This document shows, piece after piece, positions 1 through 12,000 of a DNA stretch of 64,000 nucleotides. Position numbers and translations under genes: made by a program. This DNA comes from Salinarimonas sp. (GTDB lineage Bacteria; Pseudomonadota; Alphaproteobacteria; Rhizobiales; Beijerinckiaceae), in NCBI RefSeq assembly GCF_040111675.1, contig NZ_CP157794.1:2253501-2317500 (forward strand). The letters are read 5' to 3'. The first letter of the stretch is position 1. Every line of letters begins with the position of its first letter. The notes beneath the pieces are model-generated. The model searched no databases and was not told the origin of the DNA. It saw only the letters and a program-made list of their open reading frames with translations.

Positions 1-920
1 TTCCAGCGGGGATCGGAGGGCGGGAAATGGGTGCCGATGTCGCCCTCCGCGAGAGCGCCGAGCAGGGCGTCGGTCAGGGCGTGCAGCGCGACGTCTCCGT
101 CCGAATGGGCGAGCACGCCCCGCTCGTGGGCGATGCGCACGCCGCCCAGCCAGACGTGGTCGCCTTGCGTGAAGGCGTGGACGTCGAAGCCCGTGCCCAT
201 GCGCGTGATCATGCCGCTCTCCGTGCCGGTCCCGGCGGCGAAATCCTCCGGCCGGGTGAGCTTCAGGTTGCCCGGCTCGCCGTCGAAGACGTGAACGGGG
301 TGGTGCGCCCATTCCATCAGCGCGCCGTCGTCGGTGAAGTCGTCGCGCCCCGCCGCCCGCGCCGCCTCGTGCGCGTCCCGCAGCGCCGCGAAGGCGAAGG
401 CCTGGGGCGTCTGCACGGCGCGCAGGCTGGCGCGCGGCGGCGTCTCGACGACGCGTCCGCTCTCGTCGACGCGCTTGATCGTATCGACCACGGCGACGCC
501 GGGGATCGCCGCGCCGGTCTCGCGGGCGGCGGCGATCGCGCGGTCGATCAGGGCCGGCGTCAGGAAGGGGCGCGCCGCGTCGTGGACGAGGACGATGTCC
601 GGCGCCCCGACCTCGGCCAGGCGGGCGAGGCCGTTCGCCACCGAGATCTGCCGCGTCGCGCCGCCCTGCGCCGGCGCGACGAGCTTCGCCCGCGCCGCGG
701 GAGCGAGCCCGGCGACGATTCGGGCGTAGAAGTCCGAATCGTCGGCGTGCGTCACCGTCAGGATGCGGTCGATCGTCTCATGCGCGCCGAAGAGCGCGAG
801 CACCCGGCCGAGCACGCTCTCGCCGCCGACGAGCCGGTACTGCTTCGGATCGCCCGCTCCGGCGCGCGAGCCGCGACCCGCGGCGACGATCAGGGCGGCG
901 ATGCGGGGCCTCTGGGACAC
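1..920 (-). CDS. ispDF: Bifunctional IspD/IspF isoprenoid enzyme (3' end cut by window edge)
   Basis: This gene encodes a fusion of 2-C-methyl-D-erythritol 4-phosphate cytidylyltransferase (IspD) and 2-C-methyl-D-erythritol 2,4-cyclodiphosphate synthase (IspF), two steps of the cytosolic MEP isoprenoid pathway. About 306 residues are visible. IspD occupies roughly 1-230, with the nucleotide-binding start [10 protein letters not shown] near residue 10 followed by DPKQY. IspF starts near residue 237 ([10 protein letters not shown], with the metal-binding Asp-x-His) and continues to HSDGD before the window ends, so about 80-90 residues are missing. The GTG at 920 is preferred over an in-frame GTG at 944 because GAGGAAA lies just upstream of it. 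The gene is divergent from dusB. IspDF fusions next to dusB-ntrBC are common in alphaproteobacteria. Confidence 0.93.
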   Translation of the reverse strand, partial: MSQRPRIAALIVAAGRGSRAGAGDPKQYRLVGGESVLGRVLALFGAHETIDRILTVTHADDSDFYARIVAGLAPAARAKLVAPAQGGATRQISVANGLARLAEVGAPDIVLVHDAARPFLTPALIDRAIAAARETGAAIPGVAVVDTIKRVDESGRVVETPPRASLRAVQTPQAFAFAALRDAHEAARAAGRDDFTDDGALMEWAHHPVHVFDGEPGNLKLTRPEDFAAGTGTESGMITRMGTGFDVHAFTQGDHVWLGGVRIAHERGVLAHSDGDVALHALTDALLGALAEGDIGTHFPPSDPRW

Positions 921-1052
921 GCGGTTTCCTCGATCGGCTGTCACGATCGCGGTGATAGAGAATGCCGCCGCGAGAGGCAATCGGCGCCGTCCCGTCCGAT
1001 CGCGCATGCCCAGGCTTGCCAATTTGGCGGGCTTGTCTAATTGTTGAGCAGA

Positions 1053-2092
<1,040 letters not shown>

Positions 2093-2096
<4 letters not shown>

Positions 2097-3187
2097 GAAC
2101 CCCCACGTCCGAGGCGGTGATGAACGCCCTGCCGCTGCCGGTCCTCACCGTCGGCCCGGATCAAGTCATCCTCGCCGTCAACGCGGCGGCGGAAGCCTTC
2201 CTGGAGGCGAGCCAGCGCGTCCTCCAGCGCCAGAAGCTGAGCGATTTCATCCCCTTCGGGTCGCCGGTCCTGAGCCTGATCGAGGAGGTGCGCCGCCGCG
2301 GCGTCTCGGTCAGCGAGTACCGGGTCGACATCGGCGGCCCGCGGCTCGGCCTCGAGCGCATCGTCGACGTGTTCGCCTCGCCGATGGCGGAAGCGCCCGA
2401 GGTCGTGGTGCTGATGATCCAGGAGCGCACCATCGCCGACAAGATGAACCGCCAGCTCACCCACCGCACCGCGGCGCGCTCGGTGACCGCGCTCGGCGCC
2501 ATGCTGGCCCACGAGATCAAGAACCCGCTCTCCGGGATCCGCGGCGCGGCGCAGCTGCTCGAGCAATCCGCCGCCGACGACGACCGGCTGCTCACGCGCC
2601 TCATCTGCGACGAGGCGGACCGAATCGTGAAGCTCGTCGAGCGCGTCGAGTTGTTCGGGGACCAGCGCCCCGTCGAGCGTGCGCCGGTCAACGTGCACAG
2701 CGTGCTCGACCACGTGAAGCGCCTCGCGCAGATGAGCTTCGCGCGCCATTTGCGGATCATCGAGAGCTACGACCCCTCGATCCCGCATGTGCTCGCCAAC
2801 CGCGACCAGCTCATCCAGGTGGTGCTCAATCTCGTGAAGAACGCGGCCGAGGCCATCGGCCCGGACGCGCTCGAGGGCGAGATCGTGCTCTCGACCGCCT
2901 TCCGCACCGGCGTGCGCCTCGCCGTGCCGGGCTCGGCGGAGCGCGTCTCGCTCCCCATCGAGATCGCGGTGCGCGACAATGGGCCGGGCATTCCCCAGGA
3001 GCTCGTCTCCGACCTGTTCGACCCGTTCGTGACCACCAAGGCCAACGGCTCTGGCCTCGGACTTGCATTGGTGGCCAAGATCGTGGGCGACCACGGCGGG
3101 ATCGTCGAGTGCGATCCCGCGCCGCGCAAGACCACGTTCCGCATGCTCCTGCCGATGCACGCCGCCGAGGACGGGCGCGGCTCGTGA
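2093..3187 (+). CDS. ntrB: Nitrogen regulation sensor kinase NtrB
   Basis: NtrB is the cytosolic histidine kinase/phosphatase that controls NtrC in response to nitrogen status through PII. The 364-residue protein has an N-terminal PAS-like region (about 8-118). The dimerisation/phosphoacceptor motif [10 protein letters not shown] carries the histidine at about residue 140. A C-terminal GHKL ATPase follows, with N-box residues (NLVKNAAEA), the G1 box DNGPGIP and the G2 box GSGLGLALV. No membrane segment is visible. The ATG overlaps the dusB stop by 4 bases, and ntrC follows after about 33 bases, so dusB-ntrB-ntrC is probably one transcript. The length and motifs match the family. Confidence 0.96.
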
Positions 3188-3220
3188 CGCGTTAACGACC
3201 CATCCCCGAGAGTGCGATCC

Positions 3221-4669
<1,449 letters not shown>

Positions 4670-4710
4670 CGGCGGCGGCTCGCCACGCCCCCCTTTCGCT
4701 TCCCCGTCGG

Positions 4711-4741
4711 CAGTGTATTAGTTTCGCCACACTGTTGTGTG
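4711..4741. promoter_or_regulatory. Overlapping inverted repeats before ntrY
   Basis: The short ntrC-ntrY spacer holds two interlocked inverted repeats. CAGTGT (4711-4716) pairs with ACACTG (4729-4734) across 12 bases. CACAC (4728-4732) pairs with GTGTG (4737-4741) across 4 bases and runs into the proposed ntrY GTG start. The symmetry suggests an operator or an RNA hairpin that could separate ntrYX expression from ntrBC. It does not match the NtrC consensus. No regulator can be named from sequence alone. Confidence 0.35.
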
Positions 4742-7045
4742 AACGCATCAGCGCAAACGGGCGAATCGGGGCGGGGGCCCCGCGGCGAGGCCGACGTGAA
4801 ACAGATGCGGGGCAAGACGAGCGCGGACGACGAGATCGCCGCCACGGGGCCGGGCTGGGTCGGCCTCGTCGTGGTCGTGGCCGCGCTCGTCTCGGCGCTG
4901 GCGTCCTTCCTGATCCTGTCCGGCCTCACGCCGATCGAGCCGACCGAATCGGTCACGGTCAACGCGCTCGCGGTGAATCTCGGCTTCATCCTCGCGCTCG
5001 GCGCGATCATGGCCGTGCAGGCGAAGCGGCTGGTCCGGGCGCGCCGGGCCGGCGCGGCCGGCGCGCGTCTGCATCTGCGCTTCGTCGCCCTCTTCAGCGG
5101 GATCGCGACGGTCCCCGTCGTCGTGGTCGCCGTCGTCGCCTCGATCACGCTGGCGCGTGGGCTCGAGCCCTGGTTTTCGGGCTGGGTCGGCACGCTCCTG
5201 CAGAACACGGTGGAGATCGCCCACGAATACCGCGAGCTGCAGTGCCGGACGCTCGCGCGCGAGACGACGCTCATGGCCGCGGATCTCGACCGCGCCAAGG
5301 TGCTCTACGACGCCGATCCGAACCTGTTTCGCGAGTTCATGCGCTCGCGCGCGACCTTCCTCGGCTTTCCGGTCGCCATGGTGGTGGAGCCGGACGGGCG
5401 CGTCGTCGAGGAGATCGTCAACGTCCCGATCCCGGGCCTCGAGGTGCCGGGCCCGCGCGACCTCGCGGACGCCGACGAGGAGGACGCGCTGTGCCTCGTG
5501 CCGCGCGAGGATTCGGTGCTGCGCTCGATCCTCAAGCTTCAGGAGCACGACGGCCGCATCCTCTTCGTCACGCGCTTCGTCGACCGGCGCGCCCTCGACT
5601 TCCCGGCGGAAGCGGAAGCGGGCATGAACTACTACAACCTCCTCGCCCAGCTCTCCTCGGGCATCCAGATCGCCTTCGCCTCCATGCTCGCGGTGATCAC
5701 GTTGATCATCCTGCTCGCGGCGATCTGGTTCGGGCTCGGCTCCGCCGACCGGCTGGTCGCTCCCATCCGTCGGCTCATCCGCGCGACGCAGCAGGTGGCG
5801 GAAGGGAACTTCTACGTCCAGGTACCGGTGCGCCGGACGGAAGGCGACCTCGCCTTCCTCGGCCAGACCTTCAACGCCATGACGTCGGAGCTGCGCCGCC
5901 AGCACGACGGGCTCACCGCCGCGAGCGACCTGATCGACCGGCGCCGGCGCTTCACCGAGGCGGTGCTCTCGGGCGTCTCCGCGGGCGTGGTCGGCCTCGA
6001 CGCGCACGGGGCGGTCACCATCATGAACCCCTCGGCCGAGCGGCTGTTCGGCCTCTCCGAAACGAACGCCGTCGGCCGTCCCGCCGCCGACGTCCTGCCG
6101 GAGCTCGCGGGCCTCGTCGAGACGGCGCGCAGCGCGCGCACGCGGCTGACGCAGGCCCAGATCGCCATCCAGCGCGGCGGGCGCGAGCGCACCGTCGACG
6201 TGCGCGTCACCTCCGAGCAGGCGCGCGGCGACGAGAAGGGCTTCGTCGTCACCCTCGACGACATCACCGATCTCGTCTCCGCCCAGCGCACCTCCGCCTG
6301 GGCCGACGTCGCGCGCCGCATCGCCCACGAGATCAAGAACCCGCTCACCCCGATCCAGCTCTCGGCCGAGCGGATCCGGCGCAAGTACGGCAAGGTCATC
6401 ACCGAGGACCGCGCCGTGTTCGACCAGTGCACGGACACGATCGTGCGTCAGGTCGACGACATCAAGCGCATGGTCGACGAGTTCTCGTCCTTCGCCCGGA
6501 TGCCCAAGCCGAAGATCGTCGAGCGCGAGGACCTGTCCGACACGGTGCGCCAGGCGCTCTTCATGATGCGCATCGCCCACCCCGACATCGCCTTCGAGGA
6601 CGAGCTGCCCCAGGAGCCGCTTCTCGCCCGGTTCGACCGGCGGCTCGTGTCACAGGCGGTGGCGAACATCCTGAAGAACGCGGCGGAATCCATCGCCGAA
6701 TCGCCGGATGCGACGCCCGGCGAGGGTCGCATCACGGTCGCGGTCGGCCTCGAGGAGGGCGTCGTCGCCATCGACGTCGTCGACACGGGCCGCGGCTTCC
6801 CCACCGAGAACCGCCAGCGGCTGCTCGAGCCCTACATGACCACGCGCGACAAGGGCACCGGACTCGGCCTGCCGATCGTCGCCAAGATCTTCGAGGAGCA
6901 CGGCGGCGGCGTCGAGCTTCGCGACAATCCCGCCGGGCGGGGCGCCTGGGTGCGCCTCTGGTTCCCGGCCGAGCCCGCCCGCGAGGCGGGCGAGACCACA
7001 CCAAGCGCCGACGCGGCGCGCATCTCGGGGGCGACCACGCCATGA
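4739..7045 (+). CDS. ntrY: Membrane nitrogen/redox sensor kinase NtrY
   Basis: NtrY is the transmembrane histidine kinase partner of NtrX, linked in alphaproteobacteria to nitrogen and redox signalling. As called, it has 768 residues. Hydrophobic segments lie at about 40-62, 75-95 and 120-140, followed by a periplasmic stretch and another membrane segment near 305-330. A HAMP linker (about 330-385), a PAS domain (about 400-510) and the HisKA motif [10 protein letters not shown] (His about 530) come next. The GHKL ATPase has NILKNAAES, DTGRGFP and GTGLGLPIV. The start is uncertain: GTG at 4739, GTG at 4796 and ATG at 4805 are all in frame ahead of the first membrane helix. The stop overlaps the ntrX ATG (ATGA). 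Confidence 0.94.
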   Translation: MNASAQTGESGRGPRGEADVKQMRGKTSADDEIAATGPGWVGLVVVVAALVSALASFLILSGLTPIEPTESVTVNALAVNLGFILALGAIMAVQAKRLVRARRAGAAGARLHLRFVALFSGIATVPVVVVAVVASITLARGLEPWFSGWVGTLLQNTVEIAHEYRELQCRTLARETTLMAADLDRAKVLYDADPNLFREFMRSRATFLGFPVAMVVEPDGRVVEEIVNVPIPGLEVPGPRDLADADEEDALCLVPREDSVLRSILKLQEHDGRILFVTRFVDRRALDFPAEAEAGMNYYNLLAQLSSGIQIAFASMLAVITLIILLAAIWFGLGSADRLVAPIRRLIRATQQVAEGNFYVQVPVRRTEGDLAFLGQTFNAMTSELRRQHDGLTAASDLIDRRRRFTEAVLSGVSAGVVGLDAHGAVTIMNPSAERLFGLSETNAVGRPAADVLPELAGLVETARSARTRLTQAQIAIQRGGRERTVDVRVTSEQARGDEKGFVVTLDDITDLVSAQRTSAWADVARRIAHEIKNPLTPIQLSAERIRRKYGKVITEDRAVFDQCTDTIVRQVDDIKRMVDEFSSFARMPKPKIVEREDLSDTVRQALFMMRIAHPDIAFEDELPQEPLLARFDRRLVSQAVANILKNAAESIAESPDATPGEGRITVAVGLEEGVVAIDVVDTGRGFPTENRQRLLEPYMTTRDKGTGLGLPIVAKIFEEHGGGVELRDNPAGRGAWVRLWFPAEPAREAGETTPSADAARISGATTP

Positions 7046-8412
7046 GCGCCGATATCCTCATCGTCGACGACGAGGCCGACATCCGCGATCTGGTCGCGGG
7101 AATCCTGGAGGACGAGGGCCACCGCAGCCGCACCGCCGGCGGCTCGGACGAGGCGCTCGCCGCCATCGAGAGCCGGCGCCCGCACCTCGTCTTCCTCGAC
7201 ATCTGGCTCCAGGGCTCGCGGCTCGACGGGCTGCAGGTCCTCGAGCAGATCAAGGCGAGCCATCCGGAGCTGCCGGTGGTGATGATCTCCGGCCACGGCA
7301 ACATCGAGACCGCCGTCTCCGCGATCAAGCTCGGCGCCTACGACTTCATCGAGAAGCCGTTCAAGGCCGACCGGCTGGTGCTCGTCGCCGAGCGCGCGCT
7401 GGAGGCCTCGCGGCTCAAGCGCGAGGTGCGCGAGCTGCGCGCCCGCTCGGCCGAGGCGAGCCGGATCTGCGGCAAGTCGCCGGTCATGAACCAGCTGCGC
7501 CAGACGGTCGAGCGCGTCGCGCCGACCAACGCGCGCGTTCTCGTCACCGGCGCGCCGGGCTGCGGCAAGGAGCTCGTCGCACGCACCATGCACGCGCTCT
7601 CCAGCCGGGCCAACGGCCCCTTCGTGGTGATCAACGCGGCGACGATCACGCCCGAGACCATGGAGGCCGAGCTCTTCGGCGTCGAATCGGGCGAGAGCCG
7701 CGACCGCCGCGTCGGCGCCCTCGAGGAGGCGCACGGCGGCACGCTCTACATCGACGAGATCGCCGATTTCCCAAAGGAGACCCAGGCCCGCATCCTGCGG
7801 GTTCTCGTCGAGCAGAATTTCCAGCGCGTCGGCGGCTCGACGCGCGTTCACGTCGACGTGCGCATCGTCTCGTCCTCCAGCCGCGACCTGAAGGCCGAGA
7901 TCGCGGCGGGGCGCCTGCGCGAGGACCTCTTCCACCGCCTCAGCGTCGTGCCGATCCGCGTGCCGTCCCTCGCCGAGCGGCGGGAGGACGTGCCGGAGCT
8001 GATCGGCTTCTTCATGGAGCAGATCTCGCGGGCGACCGGCCTGCCGCCGCGTCGCATCGGCTCGGACGCGCTCGCGGTGCTCCAGTCGCACGACTGGCCC
8101 GGAAACGTGCGCCAGTTGCGCAACAACGTCGAGCGCCTGATGATTCTGGCGAGCGGCGATCCCGAGATCGAGATCACCGCCGACATGCTCCCCGCCGAGG
8201 TCGGCGCGCTCGTGCCGGCGACGCCGAGCGGGGCGGGCGGAGAGAAGCTGATGAGCCTGCCGCTGCGCGAGGCGCGCGAGATCTTCGAGCGCGAGTACCT
8301 GATGGCCCAGATCGCACGTTTTTCCGGCAACATCTCGCGCACGGCCGAGTTCATCGGCATGGAGCGCTCGGCGCTCCACCGCAAGCTGAAGTCGCTCGGC
8401 GTGAACGCCTGA
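7042..8412 (+). CDS. ntrX: Response regulator NtrX
   Basis: NtrX is the NtrC-like regulator phosphorylated by NtrY. The 456-residue protein has a receiver domain (VDDEADI and phospho-Asp about 53 in FLDIWLQG) and an AAA+ domain with Walker A GAPGCGKE (about 170). Walker B is TLYIDEIAD, and a Fis-type helix-turn-helix lies at the C-terminus (RTAEFIGMERSALHRKL). The loop that is GAFTGA in NtrC reads differently here (GVESGESRDRR), so direct sigma54 activation is unlikely; this loss is, from memory, usual in alphaproteobacterial NtrX. The gene is translationally coupled to ntrY. Confidence 0.95.
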   Translation: MSADILIVDDEADIRDLVAGILEDEGHRSRTAGGSDEALAAIESRRPHLVFLDIWLQGSRLDGLQVLEQIKASHPELPVVMISGHGNIETAVSAIKLGAYDFIEKPFKADRLVLVAERALEASRLKREVRELRARSAEASRICGKSPVMNQLRQTVERVAPTNARVLVTGAPGCGKELVARTMHALSSRANGPFVVINAATITPETMEAELFGVESGESRDRRVGALEEAHGGTLYIDEIADFPKETQARILRVLVEQNFQRVGGSTRVHVDVRIVSSSSRDLKAEIAAGRLREDLFHRLSVVPIRVPSLAERREDVPELIGFFMEQISRATGLPPRRIGSDALAVLQSHDWPGNVRQLRNNVERLMILASGDPEIEITADMLPAEVGALVPATPSGAGGEKLMSLPLREAREIFEREYLMAQIARFSGNISRTAEFIGMERSALHRKLKSLGVNA

Positions 8413-8419
8413 CCATGGT

Positions 8420-8439
8420 CGCGCGCGAAAAAGCGCGCG
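8420..8439. terminator. Weak hairpin after ntrX
   Basis: A perfect 7-bp GC stem (8420-8426 with 8433-8439) encloses a GAAAAA loop 8 bases after the ntrX stop. No T-run follows, so it would be a weak or Rho-assisted terminator, or an mRNA-protecting hairpin. Confidence 0.35.
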
Positions 8440-8457
8440 TGACGGCGACAAGGGGAC

Positions 8458-8486
8458 TTGCCTTGGCGATAGGACCCATCTGTAAT
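8458..8486 (+). promoter_or_regulatory. Candidate sigma70 promoter for hfq
   Basis: TTGCCT (8458-8463) and TGTAAT (8481-8486) are separated by exactly 17 bases, about 96 bases before the hfq ATG. This fits an own promoter for hfq-hflX inside the 170-base ntrX-hfq gap, which contains no gene. The call rests on box similarity only. Confidence 0.4.
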
Positions 8487-8582
8487 GGGCGTGCCGGTTC
8501 AGGGCCGCCAGCAGGCGGTCGATCTAAGTTCCATGGCTCCTGACTTCCAAGACCGGCGGCGGCAGGGTGGCGAGGCAAACTC

Positions 8583-8837
8583 ATGGCGGGCGAGCGTGCG
8601 CAGAATCTGCAAGACACGTTTCTCAATCACGTGCGGAAGAACAAGGTCCCCCTGACCATCTTCCTGGTGAACGGCGTGAAGCTCCAAGGCGTTGTCACGT
8701 GGTTCGATAATTTCTGCGTCCTGTTGCGCCGCGATGGACACTCACAGCTCGTCTACAAGCACGCGATCTCCACGGTCATGCCGGGGCATCCGATCCAGCT
8801 GTTCGAGCAGGGGGACGAGGGCGGCGAGAAAGGCTGA
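8583..8837 (+). CDS. hfq: RNA chaperone Hfq
   Basis: Hfq is a hexameric Sm-like RNA chaperone that pairs small RNAs with mRNAs. The 84-residue protein has NLQDTFLN at the start, the Sm1 motif around residues 22-50 ([16 protein letters not shown]) and the Sm2 signature YKHA (58-61) followed by IST. The tail is short and acidic, as in other alphaproteobacteria. A GAGG site lies about 9 bases before the ATG. hflX follows 3 bases after the stop, the widely conserved hfq-hflX pair. Confidence 0.98.
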   Translation: MAGERAQNLQDTFLNHVRKNKVPLTIFLVNGVKLQGVVTWFDNFCVLLRRDGHSQLVYKHAISTVMPGHPIQLFEQGDEGGEKG

Positions 8838-8840
8838 GCC

Positions 8841-10235
8841 GTGAGCGAGCCGAAGCCGCCCGTCGAGGAGAGGCTCCAGCGGCTGGCCGAGCCCGAGAAG
8901 GAGGTCGCCTCGGGGACCCCGACGCTCGTGGTCGGCCCCTACCTGACGCGCCGTCGCGCGGGCGGGGAGGGCGAGAGCGCGCCGGTCAACCCGCGCGCCT
9001 TCGAGGCGCGGCTGGAGGAGGCCGTGGGCCTGGCCGGCGCCATCGATCTCGCCGTGGTCGAGGCGCTGGTCACGCCGCTCTCGGCGCTCAGGCCGGCGAC
9101 GTACCTGGGCAAGGGCAAGGTCGAGGAGCTCAAGGGCGTGGTCACCGCCCACGAGATCCGTCTCGTGGTGATGGACTGCGCGCTCTCCCCGGTGCAGCAG
9201 CGCAACCTCGAGAAGGAGCTCGGCGCCAAGGTCATCGACCGCACGGGGCTCATTCTCGAGATCTTCGGGCGCCGCGCGCGCACCCGCGAAGGCCGGCTTC
9301 AGGTCGAGCTGGCGCACCTGAACTACCAGAAGAGCCGGCTCGTGCGCTCCTGGACGCATCTCGAGCGCCAGCGCGGCGGCTACGGCTTCCTCGGCGGCCC
9401 GGGCGAGACGCAGATCGAGGCGGATCGCCGGCAGATCCAGGAGCGGATGACCCGCATCGAGCGCGACCTCGAGACGGTGACGCGCACCCGCGCGCTCCAC
9501 CGCACCTCGCGCCGCCGCGTGCCGTACCCGATCATCGCGCTCGTCGGCTACACCAATGCCGGCAAGTCGACGCTCTTCAACCGCATGACCCGCGCCGAGG
9601 TCATGGCGGAAAACATGCTCTTCGCCACCCTCGACCCCACCTCGCGGGCCATCGCGCTGCCGCACGGCGAGAAGGCGATCCTGTCGGACACGGTGGGCTT
9701 CATCTCCGACCTGCCGACCATGCTCGTCGCCGCCTTCCGGGCCACGCTCGAGGACGTGATCGAGGCCGACGTGCTGCTCCACGTGCGCGACGTCTCGCAC
9801 GGCGAGACGCAGGCCCAGGCCGAGGATGTCCGGCAGGTGCTGCGCGATCTCGACATCGACCCCGACGACCGTGCGCGCATCGTCGAGGTCTGGAACAAGG
9901 CGGACCTGATCGACGCCGACGAGCGGGCGCGGCTCGAGGCGATCATCGCGCGCATGGACCCGGCCGAACGTCCCGCGCTCGTTTCCGCCGTGACGGGGGA
10001 GGGGATCGACGAGCTCCTGCGCGTGGTCGAGGACCGCATCGCCCGCGGCCGCCCGACCTACGCCGTGACGCTCGACCCGGCCGACGGGGCGGGCGCGCAT
10101 TGGCTCTACGAGCAGGCGGAGATCTTCGGGCGCACGGACGCCGAGGATCGCGTCGACTTCCTCGTGCGCATCGCCGCCGAGAAGGAGCCGCGCTTCCTCC
10201 AGCGCTTTCCCCAGGCGAGGCGCGCCCTCGGCTGA
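8841..10235 (+). CDS. hflX: Ribosome-associated GTPase HflX
   Basis: HflX is a GTPase that binds the 50S ribosomal subunit and can rescue stalled ribosomes under stress. The 464-residue protein has an N-terminal HflX domain ([15 protein letters not shown]) and a coiled middle segment with [12 protein letters not shown]. The G domain has P-loop GYTNAGKS (about 236-243), DTVGFI for G3 and NKAD for G4. The GTG at 8841, 3 bases after hfq, is the natural start. The gene is convergent with the GH13 gene downstream, with only 15 bases between them and no clear terminator. Confidence 0.96.
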   Translation: MSEPKPPVEERLQRLAEPEKEVASGTPTLVVGPYLTRRRAGGEGESAPVNPRAFEARLEEAVGLAGAIDLAVVEALVTPLSALRPATYLGKGKVEELKGVVTAHEIRLVVMDCALSPVQQRNLEKELGAKVIDRTGLILEIFGRRARTREGRLQVELAHLNYQKSRLVRSWTHLERQRGGYGFLGGPGETQIEADRRQIQERMTRIERDLETVTRTRALHRTSRRRVPYPIIALVGYTNAGKSTLFNRMTRAEVMAENMLFATLDPTSRAIALPHGEKAILSDTVGFISDLPTMLVAAFRATLEDVIEADVLLHVRDVSHGETQAQAEDVRQVLRDLDIDPDDRARIVEVWNKADLIDADERARLEAIIARMDPAERPALVSAVTGEGIDELLRVVEDRIARGRPTYAVTLDPADGAGAHWLYEQAEIFGRTDAEDRVDFLVRIAAEKEPRFLQRFPQARRALG

Positions 10236-10250
10236 GGTCGCGACGCGGCC

Positions 10251-11822
10251 TCACCCCTCCGTCACGCGCCCCTCGTTCGGCGCGAGCCGCCCGGTCTCCC
10301 GCGCGCCTTCGTGGGTCGAGAGCAGCACGCGCCCGCCTTCGGCCAGCGGCCGCGGCGCGTCGGCGAAGTTGAGCGCGACCACGATCCGCCGCGCGCCGTG
10401 CCGGCGCTCGAAGACGAGAACGTCGTCCGCGGCCGAAAGCGTGCGGTAGGCGCCGAGCGCGAGGGCGGGCTCGGCGCGGCGCAGCGCGGCCAGCCGGCGG
10501 ATGAGGGCGAGCATGGAGCCGGGGTCCCGCGCCTGGGCCGCGACCGGCGCCGCGCCGCCGATCGGGAGCCACGGCGCGCCCGTCGTGAAGCCGGCGGTCG
10601 GGCCTTCCTCCCAAGGGATCGGCGTGCGCACCGGGTCGCGGCCGAACCCCTGGCCCGGCGCGTTCTTCTCCATCGGGTCGTGGACCAGCTCCGGCGGGAT
10701 CGGCACGTCGACCATGCCGAGCTCGTCGCCCTGGTAGATCGTCGGCGTGCCGCGCAGCGTGAGCAGCAGCATGGCCGCGACGCGTGCCTGCGCCGGGCCG
10801 ACGCGGCCTGCGATGCGCGGCCGGTCGTGGTTGCCCAGCACCCAGTTCGGCCAGGCGCCCTCCGGCAGCGCCGCCTCGTAGGCGTCGACCAGGCCCGCGA
10901 TGGTCTCGGCCCGCCAATCGGCGAAGATCAGCTGGAAGTTGAAGGGCAGCTGGAAGCCGTCGAGGCCCTCGCCGCCGTAATAGGCCATCACCTCGGGCAG
11001 CGTGCCGTAGGCCTCGCCGATCAGCAGCCGCTCGGGCTCGTACTCTCGGGCGACCCGCCGCATGGCGCGGGCGGCGTCGAAGACTTCCGGCTGGTGGGCG
11101 GTGAAGGCGCGGTGGAGCGCGCGGGCCTCCTGCATGGGCGGGCGCCAATGCGGGTCCGGCGGGTTGCTCCGCAGGCGCGCGTCCGGGACGAGATGCTCCA
11201 CCGCGTCGACCCGGAAGCCGTCGACGCCGCGGTCGAACCAGAAGCGCATGACGTCGAGCATCGCCTCCTGGACGGCCGGGTTGCGCCAGTTGAGCGCCGG
11301 CTGCTCGCGCAGATAGATGTGGAGCCAGTACTGGCCGGTCGCCGCATCGAGGCTCCAGGCCGGCCCGCCGAACTCGGAGAGCCAATTGTTGGGCGGCCCG
11401 CCGTCGGTCCCCGGATCGGCCCAGACGTACCAGTCCCGCTTCGGGCTCTCGCGCGAGGAACGGCTCTCGCGGAACCAGGGGTGCTCGTCGGACGTGTGGC
11501 TCGGCACGAAGTCCATCAGCACCTTCAGCCCCCGCCCGTGCGCCGCGGCCACGAGGGCGTCGAAGTCGGCGAGCGTGCCGAACAGCGGGTCCACGCCGCG
11601 ATAATCCGACACGTCGTAGCCGAAGTCCTTCATCGGCGAGGGATAGATCGGCGAGATCCAGACGGCGTCGACGCCGAGCGTCACGAGATGGTCGAGCCGG
11701 CGGGCGATGCCGGCGAGATCCCCGATGCCGTCCCCGTTCGAATCCTGGAAGGAGCGCGGATAGATCTGATAGACGACCGCGTGTCGCCACCAGGTCGCCT
11801 CGTCGCGCTTGAGTTCGGTCAT
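10251..11822 (-). CDS. GH13 alpha-glucosidase / oligo-1,6-glucosidase-like
   Basis: This is a 523-residue glycoside hydrolase family 13 enzyme expected to release glucose from alpha-linked oligosaccharides in the cytoplasm (no signal peptide). The start WWRHAVVYQIYPRSF is characteristic of alpha-glucosidases. Catalytic residues are visible: nucleophile Asp206 in DGFRVDAVEH, acid/base Glu270 in LLIGEAYG, and Asp333 in GNHDRPR. The calcium-type loop DSNGDGIGD is at about 27-35. I chose the ATG at 11822 because it directly precedes the conserved N-terminus; longer upstream reading is not conserved-looking. Trehalose- or sucrose-acting relatives share these motifs, so the exact substrate is open. 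Confidence 0.9.
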   Translation of the reverse strand: MTELKRDEATWWRHAVVYQIYPRSFQDSNGDGIGDLAGIARRLDHLVTLGVDAVWISPIYPSPMKDFGYDVSDYRGVDPLFGTLADFDALVAAAHGRGLKVLMDFVPSHTSDEHPWFRESRSSRESPKRDWYVWADPGTDGGPPNNWLSEFGGPAWSLDAATGQYWLHIYLREQPALNWRNPAVQEAMLDVMRFWFDRGVDGFRVDAVEHLVPDARLRSNPPDPHWRPPMQEARALHRAFTAHQPEVFDAARAMRRVAREYEPERLLIGEAYGTLPEVMAYYGGEGLDGFQLPFNFQLIFADWRAETIAGLVDAYEAALPEGAWPNWVLGNHDRPRIAGRVGPAQARVAAMLLLTLRGTPTIYQGDELGMVDVPIPPELVHDPMEKNAPGQGFGRDPVRTPIPWEEGPTAGFTTGAPWLPIGGAAPVAAQARDPGSMLALIRRLAALRRAEPALALGAYRTLSAADDVLVFERRHGARRIVVALNFADAPRPLAEGGRVLLSTHEGARETGRLAPNEGRVTEG

Positions 11823-12000
11823 CGAGCAGGCCTTCGTGTCGTCGCGTTTCGTTCGCCGCCCGCATAGGGCATCGCACGCCGCGAGGGCAACCGTGAAGGG
11901 CGGCGTTGGTTCGCCGCCGCGTCCGCGGCATTCACCTTGCGCGAGCCGTCCTTTGGCCGCATTTTGGCATCTCACGGCTCGTGGGGGGCAGGGGGCTTCG

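Noticed and set aside
27..1040. Plus-strand 337-codon open frame at the window start.
   Set aside because: It is antisense to ispDF, whose minus-strand reading shows clear IspD and IspF motifs.
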